Source of the DNA: an uncultured Aquimarina sp.
GTDB lineage: Bacteria > Bacteroidota > Bacteroidia > Flavobacteriales > Flavobacteriaceae
Assembly (NCBI GenBank): GCA_947496705.1
Contig: CANMDW010000008.1
Span: 62,001 to 126,000, forward strand
Length of the DNA stretch: 64,000 bases
Direction of reading: 5' to 3'
The notes under the pieces are model-generated. The model saw nothing but the letters and a program-made list of their open reading frames with translations. It searched no databases and was not told where the DNA came from. Below are positions 34,833 through 43,839 of the stretch, piece by piece. A program made the translations under genes and the position numbers. Each line of letters opens with the position of its first letter. The stretch's first letter is position 1.

Positions 34833-37800
34833 CTAAAAAGTAACATTAATACCAAGTGTGTAAATCGCTGATAACGGATATACATTTCTATCTATCCCCG
34901 CTTCAATTACTTTTGTACTATTAATGGTGCTCTGGTTATCAAATTCTATAGCTCTTCTATCAACAGTACCACCATTAATCTCGGGAGAAAATCCGTTATA
35001 GTCAAAAATAGTCAGTGGATTTTGAGCATTAATGTATACCCGCAATCTATCCCATAGTTTGTGATCTTTGAAAATTGCCTGAGGTAATGTATAGCCCAAT
35101 TGAATATTTCGTATTCTGAAGTAGCTTCCGTTTTCTACAAAGAAGGAACTTGGCCGTAAAGAATTCTGATCAGAATTTGGAGCTGGATATGCGTTGGTAG
35201 GATTCGTTGGAGTCCATCGATTTTCATAGAAATCAAGATCCCAGCTTTCATTGCCAAACCTAGTATTTCTATTAAAATTATAAATTTCATTACCCGATAC
35301 TCCCTGAAAATCTGTACTAAAGTCAAAACTCTTGTATTCTATATTAAAACCAAATCCATAGGTAAAATCTGGGATTGGACTTCCTAAGAAAGCTTTATCA
35401 TCTTCACCAATTAATCCATCACCGCTAAGGTCTTTGAATCTAAAAGCTCCTACTCGAGATCCCAGTGCTGTCGCTTCTTCTTCGGTCTGTATTACACCAT
35501 CTACTATAAAACCATAATAGGAACCAATCTCGGCACCTTTCTCAATTCTAATAATGGCATTTCCAAATAGCCCTGGACCTGCATTGAGGAAAGATGCTCC
35601 GAGTACTTCAGTAATTTCATTAGAAATCGTAGTGACATTACCATAAACACTATACCTAAAGTCTGGATTGACTTGTTTTTCCCAATTAAGGGACACTTCA
35701 ATTCCTTTATTTCTAAAACTACCTGCATTGGTAAGTAGCTCTGAATTGGTTGCGCCTGCAGAGGCTAATTGTGTGATTTGAAATACAGCATCCTGAGTCT
35801 TGCGATTATAATAATTAATTTCGCCACTTAGGTTGCTATCAAACAAGGTAAATTCTGTACCTATATCATATTCTTCTACGATTTCCCAAAAAATACTTGG
35901 ATCTGAAAATTCACTTATTGATCTGCTCACCTGAGATTGCCCGCCAAAAAAAGTGATACTAGGGTCTTCTGCGGTTACGTCAAATCCCCGTGGCACGTTT
36001 GCATTTCCTAACCTACCCCAACTAGCTTTAAGTTTTAAAGAGTTTATTACTGAAACGTTTTCCATAAAGGATTCATTACTTACTACCCATCCAACACCAA
36101 CCGATGGAAAGGTTTCTTTGTTATTATCTACAGGGAAATTAGAGGCTCCATCACGTCTTATGGTTGCATTCAAAAGGTATTTGCCATCAAAATTGTATTG
36201 TAATCTCCCAAAAACAGACTCAAAACGAACTTTTGTACCTTGATCTTCAATTTCTTCGGAGCTGGCATCACCTAAATCCAAAAACAGGGTTGAGTCGTCT
36301 CCATTAAAATCTATATCATCAGCAATAGCTTTCATTCTAAATGAAATATTTTCCTGCTGTGAGAATCCTCCCAAAAGTGTAAAACTATGTTTATTAAATT
36401 GCCTATTCCAGGTTAGCGTGTTTTCCCAAAGCCAGTTATCATTTTCAAAATTATTTCTTACCAAAGTACTGATATCAGCTCCTTGGTTGGTACTTACCCT
36501 AAATACGGGTGTATACTCAAAGTCTCGTCCAGTAGCATAATCTCCTGAGAAACTTACCTTTAACTTCAGGTCTTCAATTGGTTTTAGTTCTACATATACA
36601 TTGGTTAACGCTCTATTGTCTTGCGACTTGCTTCTAAAAAAATCCAGAGTTGCTCGTGGGTTGGCAAAATTTCCGATCCCTTCTACAGCGCCATAACTAC
36701 CATCTGGATTAATAGCATTAAATAGAGAAGGCGCTATATAAGCTTCAAAAAACGGGTCTCTGGAAAGATTTCTTTTATTGTCTGTATACGCCACAGAGCC
36801 GCCCACCGTTAAATATTCTTTAATATCCATATCTAATCCAATTCGGCCTGTTAATCTTCTGAAATCATTACCAGAATTTATATTTTTACCAGCATCTAAT
36901 ATTCCTTCTTGGCCAAAATATCCAAAGCCTAAAAAATATCTGGTATTTTTAGAAGTTCCTGAAACCGACAGGTTATGAGAAGTGGTGAAAGATGAAGTTT
37001 TTAAAATTTCATCAAACCAATCTGTATCTCCATCAAAATCTGCTATGTCAATGAAGTTTGTTCCTCCTTCAAAAACCTGTTTTTCATTATACAGTTCTAC
37101 GTATTGACTAGCATTAACAAGATCTGGAATGTTAGTCACTCTTTGAAAACCGCCAAAGGCATCATACGTTAGACTAATATCATCGGTATCCCCCTTGCCT
37201 CTCTTAGTTTTAATTACGATAACGCCATTAGCTGCTCGTATTCCATAAATAGCAGAACTGGAAGCATCTTTTAGAATACTAAGACTCTCAATGTCTGTGT
37301 TATTTAAGTATGATATGTCATCTGTTAACACTCCATCCACAACGTATAAAGGATCTGCATTGCTTACACTCCCTATACCACGTATCCTTACATTAGGTGC
37401 CTCTCCTGGCCGGCCTGAGTTTGTAATATTGACTCCCGCTACGCGTCCCTGAATAGAACTTATTGCATTGGCATTTGGTTGTTTTGAGAGTATTTCGCCT
37501 GCAACTACTTCTATAGAACCTGTAATGTCCGATTTTCGTTGTGTACCATATCCTACTACTACGATCTCATCGAGCGTATTTGCATCGGGCTCAAGTATTA
37601 TACTAAGTACAGTTTGATCCCGGATACTAATTTCTTGTGTTTTTAAGCCTATATATGAAAATACAAGTATTTCTCCTTGCTGAGCTTCAATACTGAAATT
37701 TCCTTCAAAATCGGTTTGTGTTCCCCTGGTAGTTCCTTTTATTAAAATGTTTACACCTGGTAATGGTAACTCATCACTGTCCAATACTTTTCCTGTGATG

Positions 37801-37877
37801 AGTACATTATCTTGTGCATAAAGAATGGTTTGAATCAAACACACCACAATCAACAATAATGCACTTTTGAATTTCAT
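34833..37877 (-). CDS. SusC/RagA-family TonB-linked outer membrane transporter
   Basis: The 1014-residue protein has a signal peptide (LLLIVVCLIQTILYAQD), a carboxypeptidase-D-like domain (about 25-100), the hinge DANTLDEIVVVGYGTQRKSDI, a plug (NIRGIG-type RIRGIGSVSNADPLYVVDG) and a 22-strand barrel ending LGINVTF. It imports oligosaccharides released by surface enzymes. It heads the susCD-GH144-esterase-GH3-sulfatase operon. The 230-bp region upstream holds several palindromes which may bind the regulator encoded next door. Confidence 0.95.
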   Translation of the reverse strand: MKFKSALLLIVVCLIQTILYAQDNVLITGKVLDSDELPLPGVNILIKGTTRGTQTDFEGNFSIEAQQGEILVFSYIGLKTQEISIRDQTVLSIILEPDANTLDEIVVVGYGTQRKSDITGSIEVVAGEILSKQPNANAISSIQGRVAGVNITNSGRPGEAPNVRIRGIGSVSNADPLYVVDGVLTDDISYLNNTDIESLSILKDASSSAIYGIRAANGVIVIKTKRGKGDTDDISLTYDAFGGFQRVTNIPDLVNASQYVELYNEKQVFEGGTNFIDIADFDGDTDWFDEILKTSSFTTSHNLSVSGTSKNTRYFLGFGYFGQEGILDAGKNINSGNDFRRLTGRIGLDMDIKEYLTVGGSVAYTDNKRNLSRDPFFEAYIAPSLFNAINPDGSYGAVEGIGNFANPRATLDFFRSKSQDNRALTNVYVELKPIEDLKLKVSFSGDYATGRDFEYTPVFRVSTNQGADISTLVRNNFENDNWLWENTLTWNRQFNKHSFTLLGGFSQQENISFRMKAIADDIDFNGDDSTLFLDLGDASSEEIEDQGTKVRFESVFGRLQYNFDGKYLLNATIRRDGASNFPVDNNKETFPSVGVGWVVSNESFMENVSVINSLKLKASWGRLGNANVPRGFDVTAEDPSITFFGGQSQVSRSISEFSDPSIFWEIVEEYDIGTEFTLFDSNLSGEINYYNRKTQDAVFQITQLASAGATNSELLTNAGSFRNKGIEVSLNWEKQVNPDFRYSVYGNVTTISNEITEVLGASFLNAGPGLFGNAIIRIEKGAEIGSYYGFIVDGVIQTEEEATALGSRVGAFRFKDLSGDGLIGEDDKAFLGSPIPDFTYGFGFNIEYKSFDFSTDFQGVSGNEIYNFNRNTRFGNESWDLDFYENRWTPTNPTNAYPAPNSDQNSLRPSSFFVENGSYFRIRNIQLGYTLPQAIFKDHKLWDRLRVYINAQNPLTIFDYNGFSPEINGGTVDRRAIEFDNQSTINSTKVIEAGIDRNVYPLSAIYTLGINVTF

Positions 37878-37966
37878 AATTGTTTAATTATTAAGTTAAA
37901 TTTTTATGAAATTACTAAAGAACTACTGTTTTACCGCAATGACATAGCTACATAAAAATTACATCA

Positions 37967-38035
37967 TTACAGTTTGTAATAGTGAAGCTTTTATTGGCAA
38001 TACTTATGACGTATTACCAACATTAATTTAATGTT
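37967..38035 (-). promoter_or_regulatory. Palindromes upstream of susC
   Basis: TTACAGTTTGTAA (37967-37979) is a 13-bp palindrome around GTT. AACATTAATTTAATGTT (38019-38035) is a 17-bp perfect palindrome. An AATGTTA/TAACATT pair overlaps it downstream. They lie 90-160 bp before the susC start and may be operators for the LuxR-type sensor at 38108; no binding data. Confidence 0.4.
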
Positions 38036-38107
38036 ATGTTTTAACATTATGATGTATTGATGATGTATTCAAATTTATAGAAAAGTAAAAAAAGAACCCC
38101 AATTTAT

Positions 38108-40861
38108 TCATTGAAAAGTTATCAAGAAGTTAGAAAGATTTTGTGTACCATCAATTTTTAGCTTTTTTCGAAGGCGATAGCGATGTATTTCTACGCCTCG
38201 AATCGTAATTGCCATTAAAGGAGCAATCTCCTTAGAAGAAAGATTCATCTTTAGGTATGCACAGAGTTTTAAGTCTTTGGGGGTTAAATCGGGATATTGC
38301 TTTAGGAGTTTTTCAAAAAAGTCTTCGTGTAATTCTTTAAAACTAAACTCAAATCTTTTCCAATCATCAGTAATATTGATAGAATCATCAACTTTTTTCA
38401 ATAAAAACTTATAACGATGCCAATGTGAGAATTTGTCTTTATTGGTTAATAACATATCTTTTAGCTCCAGAATGATTTGATTTTTTTTGGCAACATTCAT
38501 TGTGGTACTAGCCAATTCTTTTTGTTTAGATTTTACTTCTTTGACAAGCCTTTCTTTTTCCAGCGCTGCTATTCGTTGGTGCTGCTCTCTTTCCAGATGT
38601 TTTCTTAGCTCGTCTTGTTTTCTTTGTATTTTTCTATCGTTGTATTTCCTATACAATAAGAACAATACAGTCAAAGTAAGTATATATCCGACTATACACC
38701 AGAAGGATAAATACCAAGGAGGTGTAATTTCAAATCTGATCGTTGTAGGCTTAGATTTTTTACCATTAATCCCAATAGCATGTATATGTAACTGATATTC
38801 TCCATGTGGTAAGTTTTGAAATTTAAGTATCCCATCTTCAGTGTATGATAAAAGAGATGACGAACCCGTTAATTCATACTGATAAGCTGATTCTACCACA
38901 CCAGGCGAAGCAACCTTTATAATAATATCTCTGGAATCTTTAAATGAAATTTCTGGTGAACCATTTGATAAGCTATACGATACTTCCTTTCCCTTAAAGG
39001 CATATAATTTTGGTTTGGGAATTGTAACTTGACTTAGTTGATCTTGTAATTTAGAAAAATTGATCTCTGCATACCCATCACTTAAGGTAAGTAAATGTAA
39101 AGAATCATTTGATTGGGTAATTTTTTCAGCATCGGGAATAAGTCTTTTACTTAATTGGTTTTCCGAAATGGTTAGAGTATCTGATTTTAAATTGGTATAA
39201 ATGATCTTTTTTACATCAGCATTATCAATAAAGGCAAAATGGTTTTTATCAAAATATACTAGTTCCTTATCATTGAAATCTTGAAATTCTTGAAATAGCT
39301 CTATTTTATCTGAAATAGGGTTGTATTTATACCAGGTTTCTTTGCTATTTAATACAATCTGGTTTTTAATCTTATAAAGCTTTACACTATAATCATCTGC
39401 AACTTCACCAGTGTGAAATTCTTTTATACTCAAAACCTGATCATACTGTTTATTTATTTTTAATCTAAAAAACCCTTTATACGGATGTGCTACCCAAATG
39501 ATGTAAGGGTCTTCAAAGCATAGTTGTCTTACCGGAAAATTAATCCCAGTTACGCGAGATACATTCCAGGAATCATCTTTTTCTTTTTGATATTTTATAA
39601 GCCCCGTATATGTTCCTTGTAAAAAGGTATCTTTTGACTCTGGAATCTTAGCTATTTTGTATCCTCCTGAGAAGCTTGAAGTTTTTCTTAAATTTCCTTT
39701 ATCTACAGAATAAGTACCGGTATTATGACCACATAAAAGCTGACCCTCTAAAACCTCCATATCCCATACATGCCCTTGGGAACCGTTTACAAATTGTAAG
39801 GTATTATTCTCTACAAAATAAATACCTGTATTACTTCCAAGATATACTATATCGTCTAATTCAGCAATATCATATACAGTTCCTACAGCTCCAGAATAAT
39901 CAGTATAGTATTGAATTGGTGAATTAAGTAGTACTCTATCTATACCGTTATCTAACCCAATCCATAGTTGATCTTTATAAAGTTGTAATGATAATACGGT
40001 ATTGTTTTGTAATCCTTTTTCCCTATTTAGATGTTCAAAGGTTTGTGAAGATATATTATAAATATAAATTCCATTTTTGATAGTGCCAAAGATTATCTTA
40101 TTATTAGCTAAAAGCTGTATTTTATTTAGCTGATATTGCTCTAATTCTGAATTTATAGGTTCTCCCCAATTTAAAAGCTGGTTATCTTTAAAAAGAAAAC
40201 AACCATGTAGTTTTGTTCCAATTAATAACCCTTCATCCAATGAAATCATATCAATGATCGTCTTATTTTCTAAGAGTTCATGATCTGCATAAGAGATTAA
40301 TTTATTATCAATTAGCTCGAATAACCCTTTATTATCACTAGCTATAATGATCCTATCTTCAAAAACTACAATATCTGTAACAATAATATCAGTATCTAGT
40401 ACAGTTATATTCTCGTTTTGATAAATATACACTCCTGAAAAAGATCTGAATATGATTTTATCACGATACGAAAGTATTTGCCAGAATTCTTCACTTGTAA
40501 ATTCGTGATCTTTAATAAGATGTGTTAAACGGGTATATTCTAATTGACCAGTATTATTTCTTTCCCAATATCCAAATTCTTCATAAGAACCGGTAAAGAT
40601 TCTTTTATTAATAACTTTTACAGCTCTTACAATAGTATTATTTGGTAATTTGTTTAACGCCCATTCTTCCCCATTAAAATAAAGTAGTCCCTTATTATTT
40701 GCCACAAAAAGTTCTCCATCATTACCCACATCCATTCCCCAATTTTGACTAGCTCCTTTATACTCAAATATCTCATAGTTATAAATCGGAGGTGTTAATT
40801 TTTGTGCCATTAATTTGGAAGAAAAGAAAATTAAAATAATAAACCTTATTAAAACTCTCAT
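38108..40861 (-). CDS. Transmembrane sensor-regulator: beta-propeller, Y_Y_Y, coiled coil, LuxR-type HTH
   Basis: The 917-residue protein has a signal peptide, two sets of propeller-like repeats (about 20-640, for example GNDGELFVANNKGLLYFNG), a Y_Y_Y domain (about 660-750, ending HAIGINGKKSKP), one transmembrane helix (LSFWCIVGYILTLTVLFLLY), a coiled coil and a C-terminal LuxR-type helix-turn-helix (LTPKDLKLCAYLKMNLSSKE then RGVEIHRYRLRKKL). There is no kinase or receiver, so it carries its DNA-binding domain on the membrane. It likely senses glycan and controls the adjacent susC operon. Confidence 0.9.
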   Translation of the reverse strand: MRVLIRFIILIFFSSKLMAQKLTPPIYNYEIFEYKGASQNWGMDVGNDGELFVANNKGLLYFNGEEWALNKLPNNTIVRAVKVINKRIFTGSYEEFGYWERNNTGQLEYTRLTHLIKDHEFTSEEFWQILSYRDKIIFRSFSGVYIYQNENITVLDTDIIVTDIVVFEDRIIIASDNKGLFELIDNKLISYADHELLENKTIIDMISLDEGLLIGTKLHGCFLFKDNQLLNWGEPINSELEQYQLNKIQLLANNKIIFGTIKNGIYIYNISSQTFEHLNREKGLQNNTVLSLQLYKDQLWIGLDNGIDRVLLNSPIQYYTDYSGAVGTVYDIAELDDIVYLGSNTGIYFVENNTLQFVNGSQGHVWDMEVLEGQLLCGHNTGTYSVDKGNLRKTSSFSGGYKIAKIPESKDTFLQGTYTGLIKYQKEKDDSWNVSRVTGINFPVRQLCFEDPYIIWVAHPYKGFFRLKINKQYDQVLSIKEFHTGEVADDYSVKLYKIKNQIVLNSKETWYKYNPISDKIELFQEFQDFNDKELVYFDKNHFAFIDNADVKKIIYTNLKSDTLTISENQLSKRLIPDAEKITQSNDSLHLLTLSDGYAEINFSKLQDQLSQVTIPKPKLYAFKGKEVSYSLSNGSPEISFKDSRDIIIKVASPGVVESAYQYELTGSSSLLSYTEDGILKFQNLPHGEYQLHIHAIGINGKKSKPTTIRFEITPPWYLSFWCIVGYILTLTVLFLLYRKYNDRKIQRKQDELRKHLEREQHQRIAALEKERLVKEVKSKQKELASTTMNVAKKNQIILELKDMLLTNKDKFSHWHRYKFLLKKVDDSINITDDWKRFEFSFKELHEDFFEKLLKQYPDLTPKDLKLCAYLKMNLSSKEIAPLMAITIRGVEIHRYRLRKKLKIDGTQNLSNFLITFQ

Positions 40862-40930
40862 CCTAATTACAAATACTTTTCCTGAAATTGTAAAGGAAGA
40901 TAAGAAAAATAGTATAAAGCAGGAGATTGG

Positions 40931-41113
40931 TTAATATTTATCTGTATCTATAAAAGCTATAGTCTGTTTCGGTAATTGTTTTTCAATCTTTGGCAAGTTA
41001 AACTGCACTTTATTATCCTGGCCATCAACAAAAGTAACAAACTCACCTTGCTTTAATCGAAAGAAAACATAAGCCCTAATTTTTGAAACCTGTCGTTCGC
41101 CTTTTATAATATA
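40931..41113 (-). pseudogene. C-terminal relic, homologous to the relic at 51208
   Basis: About 60 residues are readable before TAA 40933-40931, including KGERQVSKIRAYVFFRLKQG then EFVTFVDGQDNKVQFNLPKI and TIAFIDTDKY. A stop precedes it upstream. The stretch KQGEFVTFVDGQDNKVQ resembles KQGEFITFADGKDKKVQ at 51208-51366, so both derive from the same family. Family unknown. Confidence 0.5.
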
Positions 41114-41505
41114 TGGTTAAGAACTGATTTAGGATGCTCCCCAAAAACAACACGATCTTATAAATTCTTATTGTAACTTCTAACTTCTTTTGATGTTCTA
41201 CCCTTGATGTAACTTACACTCTACTTAGAAACATACTTTACTATCCTGTATACCAATAATCTAAACTAACAACACCCTTTCACCCAACCCTAAGACCGGT
41301 AAAGACTTTGTTTCTATTATAATATTTTATCAAAATATTGAATTCTTTTGTAGACGAATCCTAATCCAAATATCTACACCGAATAAAACGGACAAAATTG
41401 TATTTTTCACTTCCTATTCTAATTTTGTCTTGGATTTATTAAGTTGCTTGAAGGATGTTACTCTGGTTTGATAGATGTTTTTAGTAGCCTGGCAAAATCA
41501 TTATG
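41114..41505. other. Intergenic stretch, one inverted repeat
   Basis: No reading frame with recognisable content. GACAAAATT (41392-41400) pairs with AATTTTGTC (41422-41430) across 21 bases, a weak hairpin. Nothing else seen. Confidence 0.5.
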
Positions 41506-41724
41506 CTATTTTTCAGATTCACATGTATCATCACTAGAAACTTCAAATACAGATGTAATAGCCTGGAGTTCATTTTCAAACGCTTCCTGTACTATTTCTT
41601 TTATCCTTACAGAATCAAAATAATTTTGAAGTTTCTCTTTAATAAATGCCAAATTACCTTGGTCTGAAACAGCCTCTATACTAAGGCTTTCTATAGCAGA
41701 GTTTAAGCGTGTAGTTAATTTCGT
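41506..41724 (-). pseudogene. C-terminal relic of an unidentified gene, joined to the duplicated module
   Basis: A 71-residue open frame ends at TAG 41508-41506 (SAIESLSIEAVSDQGNLAFI, then KEKLQNYFDSVRIKEIVQ). Its composition is coding-like, but it opens right after a stop at the boundary of the duplicated module (41709). The original 5' part was replaced by the start region of the repeat-protein gene. Family unknown. Confidence 0.45.
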
Positions 41725-41957
41725 TTACGTTTAAATAGTCTACTAGTCTCATGTTTTTGTTTTATTGTTATGTTAACCAGTGATAAATTAATGCTGATAC
41801 CATGACTATGGTCAACAACATGTCTTTCCTTGCTTTTTACTTTAACCCGCTCGATCCTGATTTAGTAGAAAATTACATAAGTGACGGCTCCTCTCCAGCC
41901 CCTAAATAACCTCTTTGAGTCGTCCTAAAATAGGTTGACCGTTTTTAATAGTTAAAT
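41709..41957. repeat. Direct repeat copy 1 of a duplicated start/intergenic module
   Basis: This segment matches 43312-43566 at high identity with a few indels. It includes the first 15 codons and ATG (41752-41750) of a repeat-protein gene like that at 42231, its upstream region with TGACTATGGTCA (41803-41814), and the hairpin before CGTTTTT. The gene body at this copy is gone. Confidence 0.8.
41803..41948 (+). ncRNA. Candidate small transcript, copy 1
   Basis: TGACTATGGTCA (41803-41814), a weak box TACTTTAA (41838-41845; end 36.5 bp from the operator centre) and a hairpin GTCGTCCTA/TAGGTTGAC followed by CGTTTTT suggest a rightward RNA of about 95 nt. The -7 box has two mismatches. Compared with copy 2 the stem changes A to G, still allowing a G-U pair. 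Confidence 0.3.
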
Positions 41958-42050
41958 CAAAGAGTTGTGACTCTAAAATATAAAACACACACTAATACGC
42001 TGCTAAGGCTTCTATTTTGGGTCGGTCACTATACTTTACAACTACTGTTT

Positions 42051-42230
42051 TCATATCTTCTTGAATAATTTATTTTGAATTTTTAGAGCGTTTTTAAAGT
42101 CTAATTCTATTAATTTATAATCCTCTGGATAACTTTTAGGATTGGTTCTTATAAAACTTTTATTTTTAAAAAACTCTTCCCATTCTAACTTATCTTTTGT
42201 CTCGCATTCTATTGTTATAACATAAACATT
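42051..42230 (-). pseudogene. In-frame 59-codon extension after the repeat-protein stop
   Basis: Directly after the TAG (42233-42231) of the repeat gene the same frame continues for 59 sense codons to TGA 42053-42051. It includes NVYVITIECETKDKLEWEEF, then FFKNKSFIRTNPKSYPEDY and LIELDFKNALKIQ, which look like real protein sequence. Either the TAG is a nonsense mutation in a longer gene or it is read through. A 20-codon frame (MKTVVVKYSDRPKIEALAAY) starts with an ATGA overlap at 42054. Confidence 0.55.
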
Positions 42231-43355
42231 CTATTTCCCTTTATTTTCAACTTTAATGGTTGTTTTGTTTTTGACGTTTTCTGGTAACGAAGTAATTTGA
42301 GTTTCATCAAGGTAGAGAGTACCACCAACCAAAAGGTTTTCTGGTAACGAAGTAATTTGAGTTCCACCAAGGTCGAGATCACCACCAACTGAAAGGTTTT
42401 CTGGTAACGAAGTAATTTGAGTTCCTTCAAGGTCGAGATCACCACCAACCGAAAAGTTTTCTGGTAACGAAGTAATTTGAGTTCCAACAAGGTTGAGATC
42501 ACCACCAACCAAAAGGTTTTCTGGTAACGAAGTAATTTGCGTTCCACCAAGGTCAAGATCACCACCAACCGAAAGGTTTTCTGGTAACGAAGTAATTTGA
42601 GTTCCAACAAGGTCGAGATCACCACCAACCGAAAGGTTTTCTGGTAACGAAGTAATTTGAGTTTCATAAAGGTCGAGATCACCACCAACCGAAAGGTTTT
42701 CTGGTAACGAAGTAATTTGTGTTTCATAAAGGTTGAGATCACCACCAACCGAAAGGTTTTCTGATAACGAAGTTATTTGAGTTCCTTCAAGGTCGAGCTC
42801 ACCACCAACCGAAAGGTTTTTTGGTAACGAAGTAATTTGAGTATCATAAAGGTAGAGAGCACCACCAATCGAAAGGTTTTCTGGTAACGAAGTAATTTGA
42901 GTACCATCAAGGTAGAGAGTACCACCAACCGAAAGGTTTTCTGGTAATGAAGTAATTTGAGTTCCACCAAGGGTGAGAGTATTACCAACCGAAAGATTTT
43001 CTGGTAACGAAGTAATTTGAGTACCACCAAGGTAGAGAGTACCACCAACCGAAAGGTTTTCTGGTAATGAAGTAATTTGAGTTTCACCAAGGAAGAGATC
43101 ACCACCAACCGAAAGGTTTTCTGGTAACGAAGTAATTTGAGTTCCACGAAGGTCGAGAGGACCACCAACCGAAAGGTTTTCTGGTAACGAAGTAATTTGA
43201 GTTCTACGAAGGTCGAGAGTACCACCAACCGAAAAGTTTTCTGGTAACGAAGTAATTTGAGTTTCATGAAGGTCAAGATCACCACCAACCGAAAGGTTTC
43301 CTTCTTTTTCTGTGTAGTTAATTTCGTTTACGTTTAAATAGTCTACTAGTCTCAT
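42231..43355 (-). CDS. Leucine-rich-repeat-like protein with seventeen 20-residue repeats
   Basis: After a short unique start (RLVDYLNVNEINYTEKEGN) the 374-residue protein is seventeen repeats of the form LPENLSVGGDLDLGGTQITS, then a short tail (VKNKTTIKVENKGK). There is no signal peptide. Framework residues LP, SVGG, L, L and TQITS are almost invariant; variation sits at about four positions per repeat. Such short right-handed LRR-like solenoids are typically binding surfaces. The frame was chosen because the other two minus frames give non-repetitive-looking basic translations. The gene has an upstream operator-like palindrome at 43406 but no -7 box at regulon spacing in its own direction. 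Confidence 0.75.
   Translation of the reverse strand: MRLVDYLNVNEINYTEKEGNLSVGGDLDLHETQITSLPENFSVGGTLDLRRTQITSLPENLSVGGPLDLRGTQITSLPENLSVGGDLFLGETQITSLPENLSVGGTLYLGGTQITSLPENLSVGNTLTLGGTQITSLPENLSVGGTLYLDGTQITSLPENLSIGGALYLYDTQITSLPKNLSVGGELDLEGTQITSLSENLSVGGDLNLYETQITSLPENLSVGGDLDLYETQITSLPENLSVGGDLDLVGTQITSLPENLSVGGDLDLGGTQITSLPENLLVGGDLNLVGTQITSLPENFSVGGDLDLEGTQITSLPENLSVGGDLDLGGTQITSLPENLLVGGTLYLDETQITSLPENVKNKTTIKVENKGK
42281..43300. repeat. Tandem array, 17 x 60 bp
   Basis: The 60-bp period is exact with no indels across 1020 bp. About 40 of the 60 bases (CACCACCAACCGAAAGGTTT and CTGGTAACGAAGTAATTTGA type stretches) are nearly invariant. Changes cluster in the 20 bases around the GGTCGAGATC segment. 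The array encodes the LRR-like solenoid. Confidence 0.97.
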
Positions 43356-43566
43356 GTTTTTGTTTTATTGTTATGTTAACCAGTAATAAATTAATGCTGA
43401 TACCATGACTATGGTCAACAACATGTCTTTCCTTGCTTTTTACTTTAACCCGCTCATGATCCTGATATAGTGAAAAATTGCATAAGTAGCTGCTCCTCTC
43501 CAGTACCTAAATAATCTCTTTGAGTCATCCTAAAATAGGTTGACCGTTTTTAAATAGTTAAATCAA
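43312..43566. repeat. Direct repeat copy 2 of the duplicated module
   Basis: Second copy of the segment at 41709-41957, spanning the start of the intact repeat-protein gene and about 210 bp upstream. Differences are scattered substitutions and small indels, so the duplication is not recent. Confidence 0.8.
43406..43550 (+). ncRNA. Candidate small transcript, copy 2
   Basis: TGACTATGGTCA (43406-43417) has perfect half-sites. A weak -7-like TACTTTAA at 43441-43448 ends 36.5 bp from its centre, and hairpin GTCATCCTA/TAGGTTGAC (43524-43544) followed by CGTTTTT lies about 70-95 bases downstream. It points away from the repeat-protein gene. No reading frame of note lies inside. Confidence 0.33.
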
Positions 43567-43567
43567 A

Positions 43568-43597
43568 CCAGTGAAGCTAGCTTCACCGGCTTTTTTG
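43568..43597 (+). terminator. Intrinsic terminator, rightward
   Basis: GTGAAGCTAGCTTCAC (43571-43586) is a 16-bp perfect palindrome, extended by flanking CC/GG and followed by CTTTTTTG. No annotated plus-strand gene precedes it, which supports a plus-strand transcript in this region. Confidence 0.65.
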
Positions 43598-43839
43598 TTG
43601 TGTATAAAGTTATGAGCTTTAACCCGTTGTGCATTACTTTCATTTTAAGCGTTTTTAAAAGTTTAGTGAAACAAACCTAATAGGAGTAAAAAAAAGAAAT
43701 GTCCAGAAAGTTTGAATTTCAAAGAATCCGGATATTTTTTAAGATAAGTGTTCCAAAATGCACAAGGAGTGAGTTTTATAATTAAGACTGAAATGTGGTC
43801 TTTTATTATTATATCTGTAAGTTGATTCCTTGATGAGTT

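Noticed and set aside
42215..43288. Repetitive basic proteins in the other minus frame of the 60-bp array (KLLRYQKTFRLVV-type repeats)
   Set aside because: They are frame-shifted translations of the same DNA repeats; the LRR-like frame has a proper start, a longer span and a known repeat type.
42281..43300. CRISPR array
   Set aside because: The 60-bp units have no unique spacers and form one continuous coding frame.
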